Below, piece after piece: positions 33,660 through 42,272 of a DNA stretch of 64,000 bases. Positions within the stretch are counted from its first letter, which is position 1; every line of letters starts with the position of its first letter. The notes beneath the pieces are model-generated. The model did no database searches and was not told where the DNA came from. It saw only the letters and a program-made list of their open reading frames with translations. Made by a program: the position numbers and the translations under genes. Source of the DNA: JACKCD01 sp041390905 (lineage in GTDB: Bacteria; Chloroflexota; Anaerolineae; Promineifilales; Promineifilaceae); contig JAWKPA010000012.1 in the NCBI GenBank assembly GCA_041390905.1, positions 806,001 through 870,000 of the forward strand, in the 5' to 3' direction.

Positions 33660-34472
33660 CTATGCCGCCAACTCTACGCCCTCATTGGTCAGTCGTTCTT
33701 GCACCAGCCCCAGCAAGCGGGGGCGCATTTCCGCAGCGTGGCCGTAGCGGGCTTTGGCCGTTAGCGTCAGTTCTACATTTTGCCCCATTGTGCCTGTTTC
33801 TGTAATGATGTGCCACGGTTCCAGCAGATTGGGCAGCAGCATGACGGCTTCTTGACTTAATTGCTCCAAAATATAAATCACCTTGTTGAGGTGCTGACTG
33901 GGGATCTTCAGGGTAACATTGGCAATGGAGAAGCGGCCTCGGCTGAAATTTCGCACCACGCGCACTTCGCCATTGGGGACGATGTATTGTTCCCCGCTGG
34001 TACCACGCACCACGGTGGTGCGCAGGTTAACGGCTTCGATGACCCCTTGCACATCAATACCAGGCATTTCGACTTTTTCGCCGACATCAAAGGTGTCTTC
34101 AAAGATAAAGCTGATGCCGGTGAGGTAGTCGCTGATTAACGGCCGTAAACCCAGCCCAAACGCCGCGCTAAACAACCCAATCATCCACACCAGCGTATCC
34201 GAGGCAATAAACAGCGACAGGGCAAACAGCGTTGCTACCAAAAAAACCAGAAAGCTAAACGCGCTTGATAACAGCCCTTGCAGCGTTTTTAGTCGTTCCG
34301 CCCGCAGCCGTTCCCGCTTGCGCGAAAAGCGGTCAAGATAGAGCAGCCGTTTGGCGAAATGATAACCAAGCCGGTGCAGCAGCCAGGCTACCAGATAGAA
34401 CAGCAGAATTTGCCCCAGTCGCTGCCAAAAAAGGGGCAGCGCGGCAAAATGGGTCAGAAAATTGGCAATCAT
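33660..34472 (-). CDS. MscS family mechanosensitive channel (first of an overlapping pair)
   Basis: 270 residues. Three N-terminal hydrophobic helices, then the pore/beta region: FGLGLRPLISDYLTGISFIFEDTFDVGEKVEMPGIDVQGVIEAVNLRTTVVRGTSGEQYIVPNGEVRVVRNFSRG is the MscS core with its G/A-rich pore helix and S-G-E-Q-Y-I-V-P-N-G loop. It should release solutes under hypo-osmotic tension. Its ATG overlaps the stop of the upstream MscS gene as ATGA, so the pair is translationally coupled and may form mixed channels. Confidence 0.88.
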   Translation of the reverse strand: MIANFLTHFAALPLFWQRLGQILLFYLVAWLLHRLGYHFAKRLLYLDRFSRKRERLRAERLKTLQGLLSSAFSFLVFLVATLFALSLFIASDTLVWMIGLFSAAFGLGLRPLISDYLTGISFIFEDTFDVGEKVEMPGIDVQGVIEAVNLRTTVVRGTSGEQYIVPNGEVRVVRNFSRGRFSIANVTLKIPSQHLNKVIYILEQLSQEAVMLLPNLLEPWHIITETGTMGQNVELTLTAKARYGHAAEMRPRLLGLVQERLTNEGVELAA

Positions 34473-35419
34473 GACGATTTACCCGGTTGGCTACTGCCGG
34501 TTTGTGGTTTGGGTGGTTTTTTACCTTCACGGTAATGGTCAAATTCGCGGGTTGTTTCGTAGGCAAAATCAATATCCCAGTGGTTGGCAAATTCCCGCAA
34601 AATCTCTTCATAAATGGCGTTTTCGCTGTTGCGCCGCTGCCGGGGTGCCACCAGATAGCGCATGGTAAGCAGCACGCCGCTGGAGGCAATTTGGGTATAG
34701 ACGATGGGGGAGGTGGTGCCATAGGAAATGACAAAGCGGTTGGTAATACGACGGGCGTGTTTTTTCATATCTTCGCTGACATCGGGGGCATGGTGGCTGA
34801 TGATCTCTTGCAAAATGTTCTTGGCTTTTTGCCAGTCACTTTCATATGTTACCAAAATAGGCATTTCGTTCCAGATGTAGGGGAAGCCCTGGCTGTAGTT
34901 GGCAAATACTTCCTTGAAAACGATGCCGTTGGGCAGGTGCAAAATGCGCCCGGTGGTTTGTTCGGCCTCAATCCGCTTGCCAATTTCCAGCATGCTGAAT
35001 TGGAAGAGCCGAATGTCTATGACATCGCCGGAATCATCGCCAATTTGGATGCGGTCGCCAACGGCAAACGGCCGTACCCACATAATAAATCCCCAGCCCG
35101 CCAGGTTAATTACCAGGTCTTGCAGGGCAATGGCGATGCCGGCCGACAGCAAGCCCAGATACGTGACGACCGATTGCATACCCACCAGCCAAGTGCGCCC
35201 GACCAGAAAGATGCCGAGAGTGACAATGATGTACTGGGTTGCCTTGCGCCAACTGTAGAGCGTGCGTGCGCTTTGTGTTTGGCGGTTGATAAAGCGGACA
35301 GCCAGGGTTTGGAGCAGCCAGAGGGCAACGAGAATGAGGATGGTGCTGGCAAGTTTAGTAATCGTTTCCGGCGAAACGTTGGTAATGCCTTGCAGGGAGT
35401 CAGTTGCTGTTTCAATCAT
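34469..35419 (-). CDS. MscS family mechanosensitive channel (second of the pair)
   Basis: 316 residues. Four hydrophobic segments and the core LSAGIAIALQDLVINLAGWGFIMWVRPFAVGDRIQIGDDSGDVIDIRLFQFSMLE...TGRILHLPNGIVFKEVFANYSQG. The C-terminal cytoplasmic domain is longer (YAPRQRRNSENAIYEEILREFA) with a Lys/Pro tail. The 4-base overlap with the downstream MscS gene points to a shared function in osmotic protection. The UspA gene is just upstream on the same strand. Confidence 0.88.
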   Translation of the reverse strand: MIETATDSLQGITNVSPETITKLASTILILVALWLLQTLAVRFINRQTQSARTLYSWRKATQYIIVTLGIFLVGRTWLVGMQSVVTYLGLLSAGIAIALQDLVINLAGWGFIMWVRPFAVGDRIQIGDDSGDVIDIRLFQFSMLEIGKRIEAEQTTGRILHLPNGIVFKEVFANYSQGFPYIWNEMPILVTYESDWQKAKNILQEIISHHAPDVSEDMKKHARRITNRFVISYGTTSPIVYTQIASSGVLLTMRYLVAPRQRRNSENAIYEEILREFANHWDIDFAYETTREFDHYREGKKPPKPQTGSSQPGKSS

Positions 35420-35439
35420 AATTACTTCTACAAGAATGG

Positions 35440-35901
35440 TTAATGGGAACTTGAGCGTTGGGCGACGGAATCGGGGTGGATGAGCTTAACAGGTACGTTG
35501 GTTTGTTGTTCTACGGCAGTGGCGAACTGTTCGATGGCATCATCACCAAAGACGTTGGCCGTGGTGCCACGGGGGGTGCCTAATATCAGCAAATCGGCGT
35601 GGGTGTCTTGCAGGAATTGGCAGATTTGGTCGGTGGTACGGCCGTGGCGCAGGCTGATTTCGGTGCTGAGTCCAGCGGCGTGGGCGCGGTTTTGGGCAAT
35701 TCGCAGCAGGGTTTGGCCCATCCAGTGGAGTTCGGCAGAAACGGCCGTTTCCAGCGAATCATCCACCCCACGCAGGCTGTGCGGGTCAACCACATACAAA
35801 AACGTCAGCGCAGCATTCTCCGCCTTGGCCTGAGCAATGGCCGCCAACTGTGCCGCCCGGCTGCCCTCGCCACCCCGCGTGGCACACACCAGGTTACGCA
35901 T
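35440..35901 (-). CDS. Universal stress protein (UspA family)
   Basis: About 153 residues from ATG 35901, preceded by GGGGGAA; 15 residues of a longer frame are unlikely to be real. RNLVCATRGGEGSRAAQLAAIAQAKAENAALTFLYVVD and LLILGTPRGT...VPVKLIHPD resemble the USP fold, with the nucleotide loop G-T-P-R-G in place of the more common G-x2-G-x9-G(S/T). It sits between the antiporter and the MscS pair, consistent with a stress or osmotic group. Confidence 0.82.
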   Translation of the reverse strand: MRNLVCATRGGEGSRAAQLAAIAQAKAENAALTFLYVVDPHSLRGVDDSLETAVSAELHWMGQTLLRIAQNRAHAAGLSTEISLRHGRTTDQICQFLQDTHADLLILGTPRGTTANVFGDDAIEQFATAVEQQTNVPVKLIHPDSVAQRSSSH

Positions 35902-35954
35902 GGTTCCCCCAGAAAGGGTGGGACGCGGACAAGCTCCAACAAACACAGGTTTTC

Positions 35955-37601
35955 TTACTCTGTCTCATCGCCTAACCCCCGGTTTGCCTGAATCAACTCC
36001 AACGCCGCTACCTGATCATTTAGCTGCCGCGCCAGGGCGTGCTGCACCTCTTCGCCCACCAGCCCCCGCTGCGCGGCATCGGCCAGGGCACTTTTTTCTG
36101 TCCGCAGCATGTCCAGCCGCGCCTGCAAATACATCTCTTGCTCCAGTTCGGGAAACTGCTGTAGATGGGTGCTTAAATCGGCCTTGTGGCGCACAATGTC
36201 GGCATCATAGACGGCATCCATCGCTTCCCAAATTTCGGGCGACAAAATGCCTTCCTGCCGCAACCGCGCCAGCTCTGTTTTACCCGCTTGTTTGGTGTAG
36301 AGCAATGTCTGCTGCCGCTGCTGCTCCACCTGCTGCGGCGACTTTTTGACCAGCCTCAGCCGTTTGATGAGCTGCTCGATGCTTAACCCCTGCACGAGCA
36401 GGGTAAACAGCACCACGCCAAAGGTCATCACCTGAAGTTCGTTGGCGAGTTCGGGGCTGAAGGTGTCGGTGAGGGTCAGGGCTAGTGCCAGGCTGATGGC
36501 ACCGCGCAGCCCGCCCCAGAACATGACGTGGCGGTAGCTGATGGGGATGTGGTTGCGGGGTTGTAAACGGCCGTTAAACCACCCCAACGCATAGACAATA
36601 ATCGCTCGGCTCACCAAAATTGCCAGGACGGCCACCAAAATCGGCACCAGATTGGGCGTAAGCTGGCGGAAAGCAATGCGAATCCCGATCAGCAAAAAGA
36701 CCAGCGAGTTGACGACAAAGGTCAAGAACTCCCAAAAGTTGTTGAGCGTGATTTTAGTGGTAGGCGATGTGTTGTGTGAGCCGATATTGCCCACCATCAG
36801 CCCCGCCGCTACCACCGCTAAAATGCCGCTGAGGTGCAGCCCCGGCACGCCAACCATCTCGCCAAATGCTTCGGCCATCAAAAAAGAGCCAAACGCCAGG
36901 GCAACTGTCGTGGCCGTTTCAATCAGGTGATCATCTACATTTTTGAGGATGATGCTGGAGACGATGTAGCCCAAAATCAGCCCCACCGCCAGTCCGCCAA
37001 ACGCCACAATGATAAATTCCAGCAGGGCTTCGCCAAGGGAAAAATGGGTTGTGGTCCCATTGGCACTGGCCGCTACGGCGATGTTAAAAATGACAATAGC
37101 AACGCCGTCGTTAAACAAACTTTCGCCTTCCACCAAAATGGTTAGCCGCTTGCTCACCCCCAGGCTGCGGAAAAAGGCGATGACGGCCACGGGGTCGGTG
37201 GCGGAGATGAGTGCGCCAAAGGCGATGGCGGCCGCCCAGGGGATGTTGAGAATTTGCTGCACCATGCCGCCAACAATGAAGGTGCCGATGAGCGTGCCCG
37301 CCAGTGCCAGCAGCAGCACTGGCAGCAGATCGCGCCGCAGTCTGTCCCACGGCAGGTGCAGGGTGGCTTCAAAGAGCAGCGGCGGCACCAGCAGTGCCAA
37401 AATTAGCTCGCTGCTAATTTCAAATTCGATGAGGTTGGGGAAAAGGGAGAGGAGCAGCCCGACTAGTACCAGGGCAACGGTGTAGGGGAGGCGAATGCGG
37501 CGCACAAAAATGGCGACGAGGGCGGCGATGGAGAGTAGGATAACAAAGCCTAGCTCTTGCTGGATGAGTGCGCCTTCTTCGGCCAGGTAGCGTAGGTTCA
37601 T
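35955..37601 (-). CDS. CPA1 family Na+/H+ (cation/proton) antiporter
   Basis: 548 residues. About 12 transmembrane helices are followed by a long cytoplasmic tail rich in Gln/Glu/Arg coils. AFGALISATDPVAVIAFFRSLGVSKRLTILVEGESLFNDGVAIVIFNIA contains the ion-binding Asp pair (TDP and ND), and YRHVMFWGGLRGAISLALALTL the conserved Arg. It exchanges Na+ or K+ for protons. A TATAAT box (TGG upstream) sits 8 bases before the ATG, so the transcript looks leaderless. Confidence 0.93.
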   Translation of the reverse strand: MNLRYLAEEGALIQQELGFVILLSIAALVAIFVRRIRLPYTVALVLVGLLLSLFPNLIEFEISSELILALLVPPLLFEATLHLPWDRLRRDLLPVLLLALAGTLIGTFIVGGMVQQILNIPWAAAIAFGALISATDPVAVIAFFRSLGVSKRLTILVEGESLFNDGVAIVIFNIAVAASANGTTTHFSLGEALLEFIIVAFGGLAVGLILGYIVSSIILKNVDDHLIETATTVALAFGSFLMAEAFGEMVGVPGLHLSGILAVVAAGLMVGNIGSHNTSPTTKITLNNFWEFLTFVVNSLVFLLIGIRIAFRQLTPNLVPILVAVLAILVSRAIIVYALGWFNGRLQPRNHIPISYRHVMFWGGLRGAISLALALTLTDTFSPELANELQVMTFGVVLFTLLVQGLSIEQLIKRLRLVKKSPQQVEQQRQQTLLYTKQAGKTELARLRQEGILSPEIWEAMDAVYDADIVRHKADLSTHLQQFPELEQEMYLQARLDMLRTEKSALADAAQRGLVGEEVQHALARQLNDQVAALELIQANRGLGDETE

Positions 37602-37609
37602 AGGAGGCT

Positions 37610-37615
37610 ATTATA
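37610..37615 (-). promoter_or_regulatory. Extended -10 box of the antiporter gene
   Basis: TATAAT preceded by TGG on the minus strand, 8 bases before the ATG at 37601. Confidence 0.5.
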
Positions 37616-37692
37616 CCATATGTGCGTGGTTGGGTTTTGGGCGTTTGTTGGACGATTGGTAAACGGCCGTTTGTCCCCCCTTCATCACAAAA

Positions 37693-37759
37693 GTAGCCGA
37701 GGATTCCAATCCGCGCTCTTTGGCCAGGTCGAAAAGCGCGGATTGGAATCCTCGGCTAC
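37693..37759. terminator. Perfect 25-bp inverted repeat
   Basis: Left arm 37693-37717 and right arm 37735-37759 are exact complements around a 17-base loop. It lies immediately beyond the stop of the M4 peptidase gene on the minus strand, so termination or mRNA 3' protection is plausible. The unusual arm length also fits a dispersed repeat. Confidence 0.75.
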
Positions 37760-37766
37760 GAGTCAA

Positions 37767-40334
37767 CTATGGCATGATGCCTTGCAGCATTGGTTCTTGA
37801 AGTAAGGTACAGTTAAAGGTGTCTTGCGTAATGGTGTTAACCTGAATGGTGAACTGAACGCTTATTGATGCGCCAGAGCAAGGGCCGCCAAGAGATTTTA
37901 ACGTCCCGCTGTAGCTGCCGGCCGGAAGATTTGTCCAATCGGATGTGCCAACGGGGAAGGTGTGTGATCCAAGGGCATTCACATCCAGCCGCAGCGACCC
38001 GCCCGTATTGTTGACAATCCGTAAGGTTCCGACAGGGTTAGGGGTTGGAGTAGGCGGCAAGGGAGCTTTGTTGATGATGGGCAGGTAGTTAAATTCATCC
38101 TTGGGGCCGCCACTGGTGGTACAGGTGTAGACACGCACATTGTCAACAAACCAGCCATAGTCGCCCACGTTGCTGTCGCTGCCAATGCGGAAGCGGAAAC
38201 GGACGTTTTGCCCGGCCAGCGAGCTGAGGTTGAGGCGGCTGGAAAGGTAGCCAGAACTGTCGGCTACAAAAGCCGAACGGCCACCTAACGGATTGGTTCC
38301 TGTATCCAGCGTGCCATTGTACCCATTGTGCGTGAATAGCGAGCCAGCATCATTCCAGGAGCTGCCGCTGTTGGTGCTGTATTCCACCACGCCACCATCA
38401 AAGAAGGTTGAGCCAGCACTGTTGGATTCAAAGCCATAGGCGTGGTCAAAGCGCAGGAAGGTGTTGTTGGTGATGGCGATGTTTTTGTTGAGGGAAATAC
38501 GGCCGTCGGAACTGCCATTTATATCTTCACCCCACAAATGGTTTTTGCCGCTAGTGGCATAAAAACTCGCTTCCTTCCATAAGGCCGTGCCGTTGGATTG
38601 CCAATTAGCAAAACCAGCCTCAAATTTATCTTCAAACAAGTTAACAGCTATCTGCCCAGCCCCACAAACAGGTGCTTCCGTGGCGGCGCAGTTAACCGGG
38701 TTTTGGTTCATCTCCACAGCGTCAAGCGCGTTTTGCACCGACTGCTTCTGGCTGTTGGTAAAGCCGAGGTTGATGCTGGCCTGAATCAGCGCGTCGTAGA
38801 GGTCGGCATAATCGGCCGCTGAGGTGAGCAAATGGGTTTGGGCTTCGTAGTAAAGGTCGGCCACGCGGGAAATGCCTAGTCCGGTGACAGTTTTGCCGTT
38901 GAAGGTGCCACCGTCAACCATCAAAAAGACGGCCTTGTTGTTAACCCCGCTGTTTGAATGAACGCCGCCATTGTCGTGTGTGGGAGCGTTAAGCTGCGTT
39001 TGCTCGCAAACATAAATAGGCGAGCGCATCCGATCTGGGTTGTCGAAGGCAGGCGGGTTTTTCATGTCGCGGATGGCACCAAAACCAGGTACATCTTCAC
39101 CCATCAGCCAGCGCACATTGTTGCCATCGCTACCTGCGCCATTGGTTTGGTCTACAAATTCGCCCCATACATCGGACAAGGATTCGTTGATGGCACCCGA
39201 CTGGAACCAGTAGAAGAGGTTGGAGGTGTGTTCGGTAAAGCCGTGGGTAAGTTCATGGGCAACCACGTCATCGGCAGCAGAGAAGCCGTTGCCATAGACC
39301 ATTTGCGTGCCGTTCCAAAAGGCGTTGGCATAGGGGCAACTGGCGGCACTGGGGCAGTAGCGGGTGGTGGAGATGAGGGTCATGCCGTTGCCGTCCAGGC
39401 TGTCGCGGCCGTGTTCGTTGGCAAAGAAGTTGTATGTATGGCCGGCATAATCATAGGCGCGGTCAACGTCGGTAATGCCGGTTGGCCCCTCACCTTCTTT
39501 ACGGACAAGATTGCCGGGCAAACCGATGGATGGGTTGTTGTTGTTGTCATAGTTGATGCGGTTGCGGGCGTGGGGGACTTGGTTGAAGTGGAGGGCGATG
39601 GCACCAGTTTGGGCATCAATGAGCATGAGTTCGCGGATGGGGTCAAGGGTGAGGCTGGTGACATCCATGCGCCAGACGAGGCGGCTGAGGGGCAAGCCGG
39701 GGCCGCCGAGAATGGTGGGGTCGTAGACCCACAGTTCGGGCTGGGTGGTGGAGAGGGTGTTGGGGTCAACGGCGTAATCTTTGCTGACTTTGGCAACGGC
39801 CGTTTCCACCGCATCCCCTTCCCCAATCGCCGCCGCCGTCTCTAATGCCAGTTCCGGCAAAATCTCGCCGTTGGCCGACAAAACCCCGTGCTGGGCGTCA
39901 GTCTGCACAATTAGCTCCGCTCCAATGACGGGAATACCTTGATAAACCTGCTGGAAACGGGTGAAAGAACGGCCGTTTTCCTCCGTCTGACCCTTCATCA
40001 CCACCAGCTCATCCTGGCCGTTTTGCAGCCCAAAGAGCGAGCCATAGCTTTGTACAAAGGCGCGAGCCGCCATTTCGGGCGACACATCGGCTGCATTGGG
40101 AAACGTCTGGGCAATGGCGTGGTCAGGTGTAGTACCTAAAAAGCGCACCTTCCCCGTTTCATCGTGGTAGGAAACACGTAACTGGCCGCCGCTGGCCTGG
40201 CTAAGTTGGTTGATGAGGGTTTCGGGTGATTGCTGCCAACTGGCTGGCGCGGCAAGGGTGAGAGAAATAAGAGTGGTAAGCAAGGCAAAAACGGCCGTTG
40301 TTACCCCAACACGGCGCTGCATAAAACGATACAT
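37767..40334 (-). CDS. Secreted M4 family metallopeptidase (thermolysin-like)
   Basis: About 855 residues from ATG 40334, with GGAGG upstream; the frame open to 40397 is not the likely start. A signal peptide (ALLTTLISLTLAAPASW), an FTP/PepSY propeptide (about 30-200), then the M4 domain with DDVVAHELTHGFTEHTSNL (HExxH zinc site), NESLSDVWGE (third zinc ligand) and GGVHSNSGVNNKAVFLM (proton-donor His). After about residue 560 come a cleaved-jellyroll-like domain (FRFRIGSDSNVGDYGWFVDNVRVYTC), YLPIINK and a Pro/Thr linker, and a C-terminal beta domain. It should digest extracellular protein. Confidence 0.92.
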   Translation of the reverse strand: MYRFMQRRVGVTTAVFALLTTLISLTLAAPASWQQSPETLINQLSQASGGQLRVSYHDETGKVRFLGTTPDHAIAQTFPNAADVSPEMAARAFVQSYGSLFGLQNGQDELVVMKGQTEENGRSFTRFQQVYQGIPVIGAELIVQTDAQHGVLSANGEILPELALETAAAIGEGDAVETAVAKVSKDYAVDPNTLSTTQPELWVYDPTILGGPGLPLSRLVWRMDVTSLTLDPIRELMLIDAQTGAIALHFNQVPHARNRINYDNNNNPSIGLPGNLVRKEGEGPTGITDVDRAYDYAGHTYNFFANEHGRDSLDGNGMTLISTTRYCPSAASCPYANAFWNGTQMVYGNGFSAADDVVAHELTHGFTEHTSNLFYWFQSGAINESLSDVWGEFVDQTNGAGSDGNNVRWLMGEDVPGFGAIRDMKNPPAFDNPDRMRSPIYVCEQTQLNAPTHDNGGVHSNSGVNNKAVFLMVDGGTFNGKTVTGLGISRVADLYYEAQTHLLTSAADYADLYDALIQASINLGFTNSQKQSVQNALDAVEMNQNPVNCAATEAPVCGAGQIAVNLFEDKFEAGFANWQSNGTALWKEASFYATSGKNHLWGEDINGSSDGRISLNKNIAITNNTFLRFDHAYGFESNSAGSTFFDGGVVEYSTNSGSSWNDAGSLFTHNGYNGTLDTGTNPLGGRSAFVADSSGYLSSRLNLSSLAGQNVRFRFRIGSDSNVGDYGWFVDNVRVYTCTTSGGPKDEFNYLPIINKAPLPPTPTPNPVGTLRIVNNTGGSLRLDVNALGSHTFPVGTSDWTNLPAGSYSGTLKSLGGPCSGASISVQFTIQVNTITQDTFNCTLLQEPMLQGIMP

Positions 40335-40362
40335 TTGATAGCCTCCATATAAAATTGGGAAC

Positions 40363-42063
40363 CTATTTGGCACCAAGCAGCTCAAACGTTTGCTCAAACG
40401 CCTGGCGGCCTTTTACCTGTACAAGCGGAAGCGCCCGCACATCAACAAACCCTGACACGTGTGTATAAACATCCTGGCTAATGATGATCTGGTCTGGCTG
40501 AGCCGTTTCCTGCAGTCGCTTTGCCAAATTGACGGCATCGCCAATCGCCGAATAATCTTTCCGCAAATCGCTCCCCACGTTTCCCACAACCGCTTCCCCC
40601 GTGTGAATCCCCACCCCAAAGTGAAGCTGCTCGGCGGCCGGCAGCCGCTGCCGGTGCGCCATCAAATTTGCCCCCATCATCAACGCCGTCCGCACTGCCC
40701 GCTCCACGTGGTCTGCCTGCGGATTCAGCGGTGTGTTAAACAGAGCCATCACCGCATCCCCGGTGAACTTGTCGGTCAACCCCTGATAAAAGGTAATCGC
40801 CTGCACAGCTTCGGTAAAATATCCGTTCAACACCTGAATAAGCTGGCGTGGGTCAAAGTTTTCGCTATAGGTGCTAAAACCACGAATATCGGCAAACAGC
40901 ACGGTGATGGTGCGACGCTGAGGGCGTTGAGCGGCATCAATATCACGCACCTTGTCCACCAGGGCAGGCGGCAAATAGCGGCGCACGCTTTCCAAACGCT
41001 TTTTTTCAGAAATGTCATCCAGTACCATCGCCACGCCCCGCGTAGATTCCTGGCTGGTGTTCAGCAGTGGCGAAAACGTCATGTTAAGCGTGGTGGTACC
41101 AGGTCGCTGCTGCACAGCCACATCCATCTCCAGATTGTGGATGCCGCCGTTGCGCTTCACATCATGGATAACGTTTTCGACCGGCAAACTGAGCGCATCC
41201 AGTGCCTGGGCATACACCTGATGCACCACCGAACTGGCGGGGACACCCAAAATTTGCTCGGCAGCACGGTTGTACAGGGCAATGCGGTCGGCTTCGTCAA
41301 TGGTGATGACCCCGCTGGCAATGGACTCAAACACGTTGTCCATCAGCGTTTTCATCTCGGTAATTTCAGCCAGGTGGTTGCGGATTTGACGGAAAAGACG
41401 GGCGTTTTCAATGGCAACGGCCGCTTGGTTGGCAAAAGCGGCCAGCAGGTCGCGGTCGGTGTCGCTAAACAGCCCGGCGGCGACGCGGTTGTCGGCATAA
41501 ATGACGCCAATGGAGCTTTCTTTGAGCTTGAGGGGGACGCAAAGAATGGAGCGCAGGTTGTAGCTGATGATGCTTTCCTGGGCGGAAAAACGGGCATCTT
41601 CCTGGGCGTTCATCGTCACCACTGGGTCGCCTGACTGCCAAACGCTGCGGACAATGCTGCGGCTGATTTCAAAGGAGGCGGAGCGCTCAATCGTCTCCCG
41701 ATCCATGTTGCGAGCGACCTGCACCTCCAATTCGCCGTTGGCTTCGTTGAGCAGCAGCAGAATGGCGCGTTCTGCCTTGGTAATGCCGATAATGGCATCC
41801 ATGACTCTGCTGAGAACACGGGTGAGATCAAGGGAGGAGTTGATGATAGCCCCGACTTCTTGCAAGGCTCGGAGTTGGTTGCGCTCTTTTTCTTGGGCTT
41901 CAATGCCGCGCCGCAAATCTTCGAGCGAGCGCCGAGCGTAAATGAGCGTTCGAGCCATTTCGGCACTTTCGCTAGCCGGAACTGCGCCTTTTTTGTTGAT
42001 AATGGCTCCTAAATCATCAAGCTGTTGGTTTAGCCGGTCAAAATTATTTTTGGTTTCGCTCAA
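40363..42063 (-). CDS. GAF-PAS adenylate/guanylate cyclase (class III)
   Basis: 566 residues. A coiled N-terminus, a GAF domain (about 60-235), a PAS domain (about 255-370) and a class III cyclase domain (about 375-560). VLFADIRGFSTYSE and FTGDAVMALFNTPL hold the two metal Asp residues, and KDYSAIGDAVNLAKRLQ the transition-state Asn/Arg region. It makes a cyclic nucleotide; base choice is not certain. The first codon is TTG with a modest upstream purine run. It lies 5' of the M4 peptidase gene on the same strand, so the two may be read together. Confidence 0.92.
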   Translation of the reverse strand: MSETKNNFDRLNQQLDDLGAIINKKGAVPASESAEMARTLIYARRSLEDLRRGIEAQEKERNQLRALQEVGAIINSSLDLTRVLSRVMDAIIGITKAERAILLLLNEANGELEVQVARNMDRETIERSASFEISRSIVRSVWQSGDPVVTMNAQEDARFSAQESIISYNLRSILCVPLKLKESSIGVIYADNRVAAGLFSDTDRDLLAAFANQAAVAIENARLFRQIRNHLAEITEMKTLMDNVFESIASGVITIDEADRIALYNRAAEQILGVPASSVVHQVYAQALDALSLPVENVIHDVKRNGGIHNLEMDVAVQQRPGTTTLNMTFSPLLNTSQESTRGVAMVLDDISEKKRLESVRRYLPPALVDKVRDIDAAQRPQRRTITVLFADIRGFSTYSENFDPRQLIQVLNGYFTEAVQAITFYQGLTDKFTGDAVMALFNTPLNPQADHVERAVRTALMMGANLMAHRQRLPAAEQLHFGVGIHTGEAVVGNVGSDLRKDYSAIGDAVNLAKRLQETAQPDQIIISQDVYTHVSGFVDVRALPLVQVKGRQAFEQTFELLGAK

Positions 42064-42172
42064 TGTTCTGCACCGTCTTGTGAATCAGCACTACTTGTTA
42101 TAGATCTGTTTATTTTGCGATTATAGCAGATTGCCCCACTTCCCGAAAGCAGGGAAACGGAAATTTAGAGAT

Positions 42173-42235
42173 CACGCAAAGGCGCAAAGCCGCCAAGATG
42201 TATCGTTTTCTTTTGCGTCTTGGCGGCTTTGCGTG
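42173..42235. repeat. Dispersed hairpin, CACGCAAAG-type
   Basis: Left CACGCAAAG...GCCGCCAAGA and right TCTTGGCGGCTTTGCGTG pair closely; located between the Sat-CysC and cyclase genes. The same type is common in environmental bacterial genomes. Confidence 0.65.
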
Positions 42236-42272
42236 AAGTTTTCCGGCAGGCTGTTTCGTCGGGAATGGTGGG

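Noticed and set aside
35901..35946. Extended start for the UspA-like protein
   Set aside because: The extra residues are not conserved in the fold; GGGGGAA precedes the internal ATG.
38958..39845. 295-codon + strand ORF within the M4 peptidase gene
   Set aside because: Antisense shadow; the minus-strand frame has a signal peptide and an HExxH zinc site.
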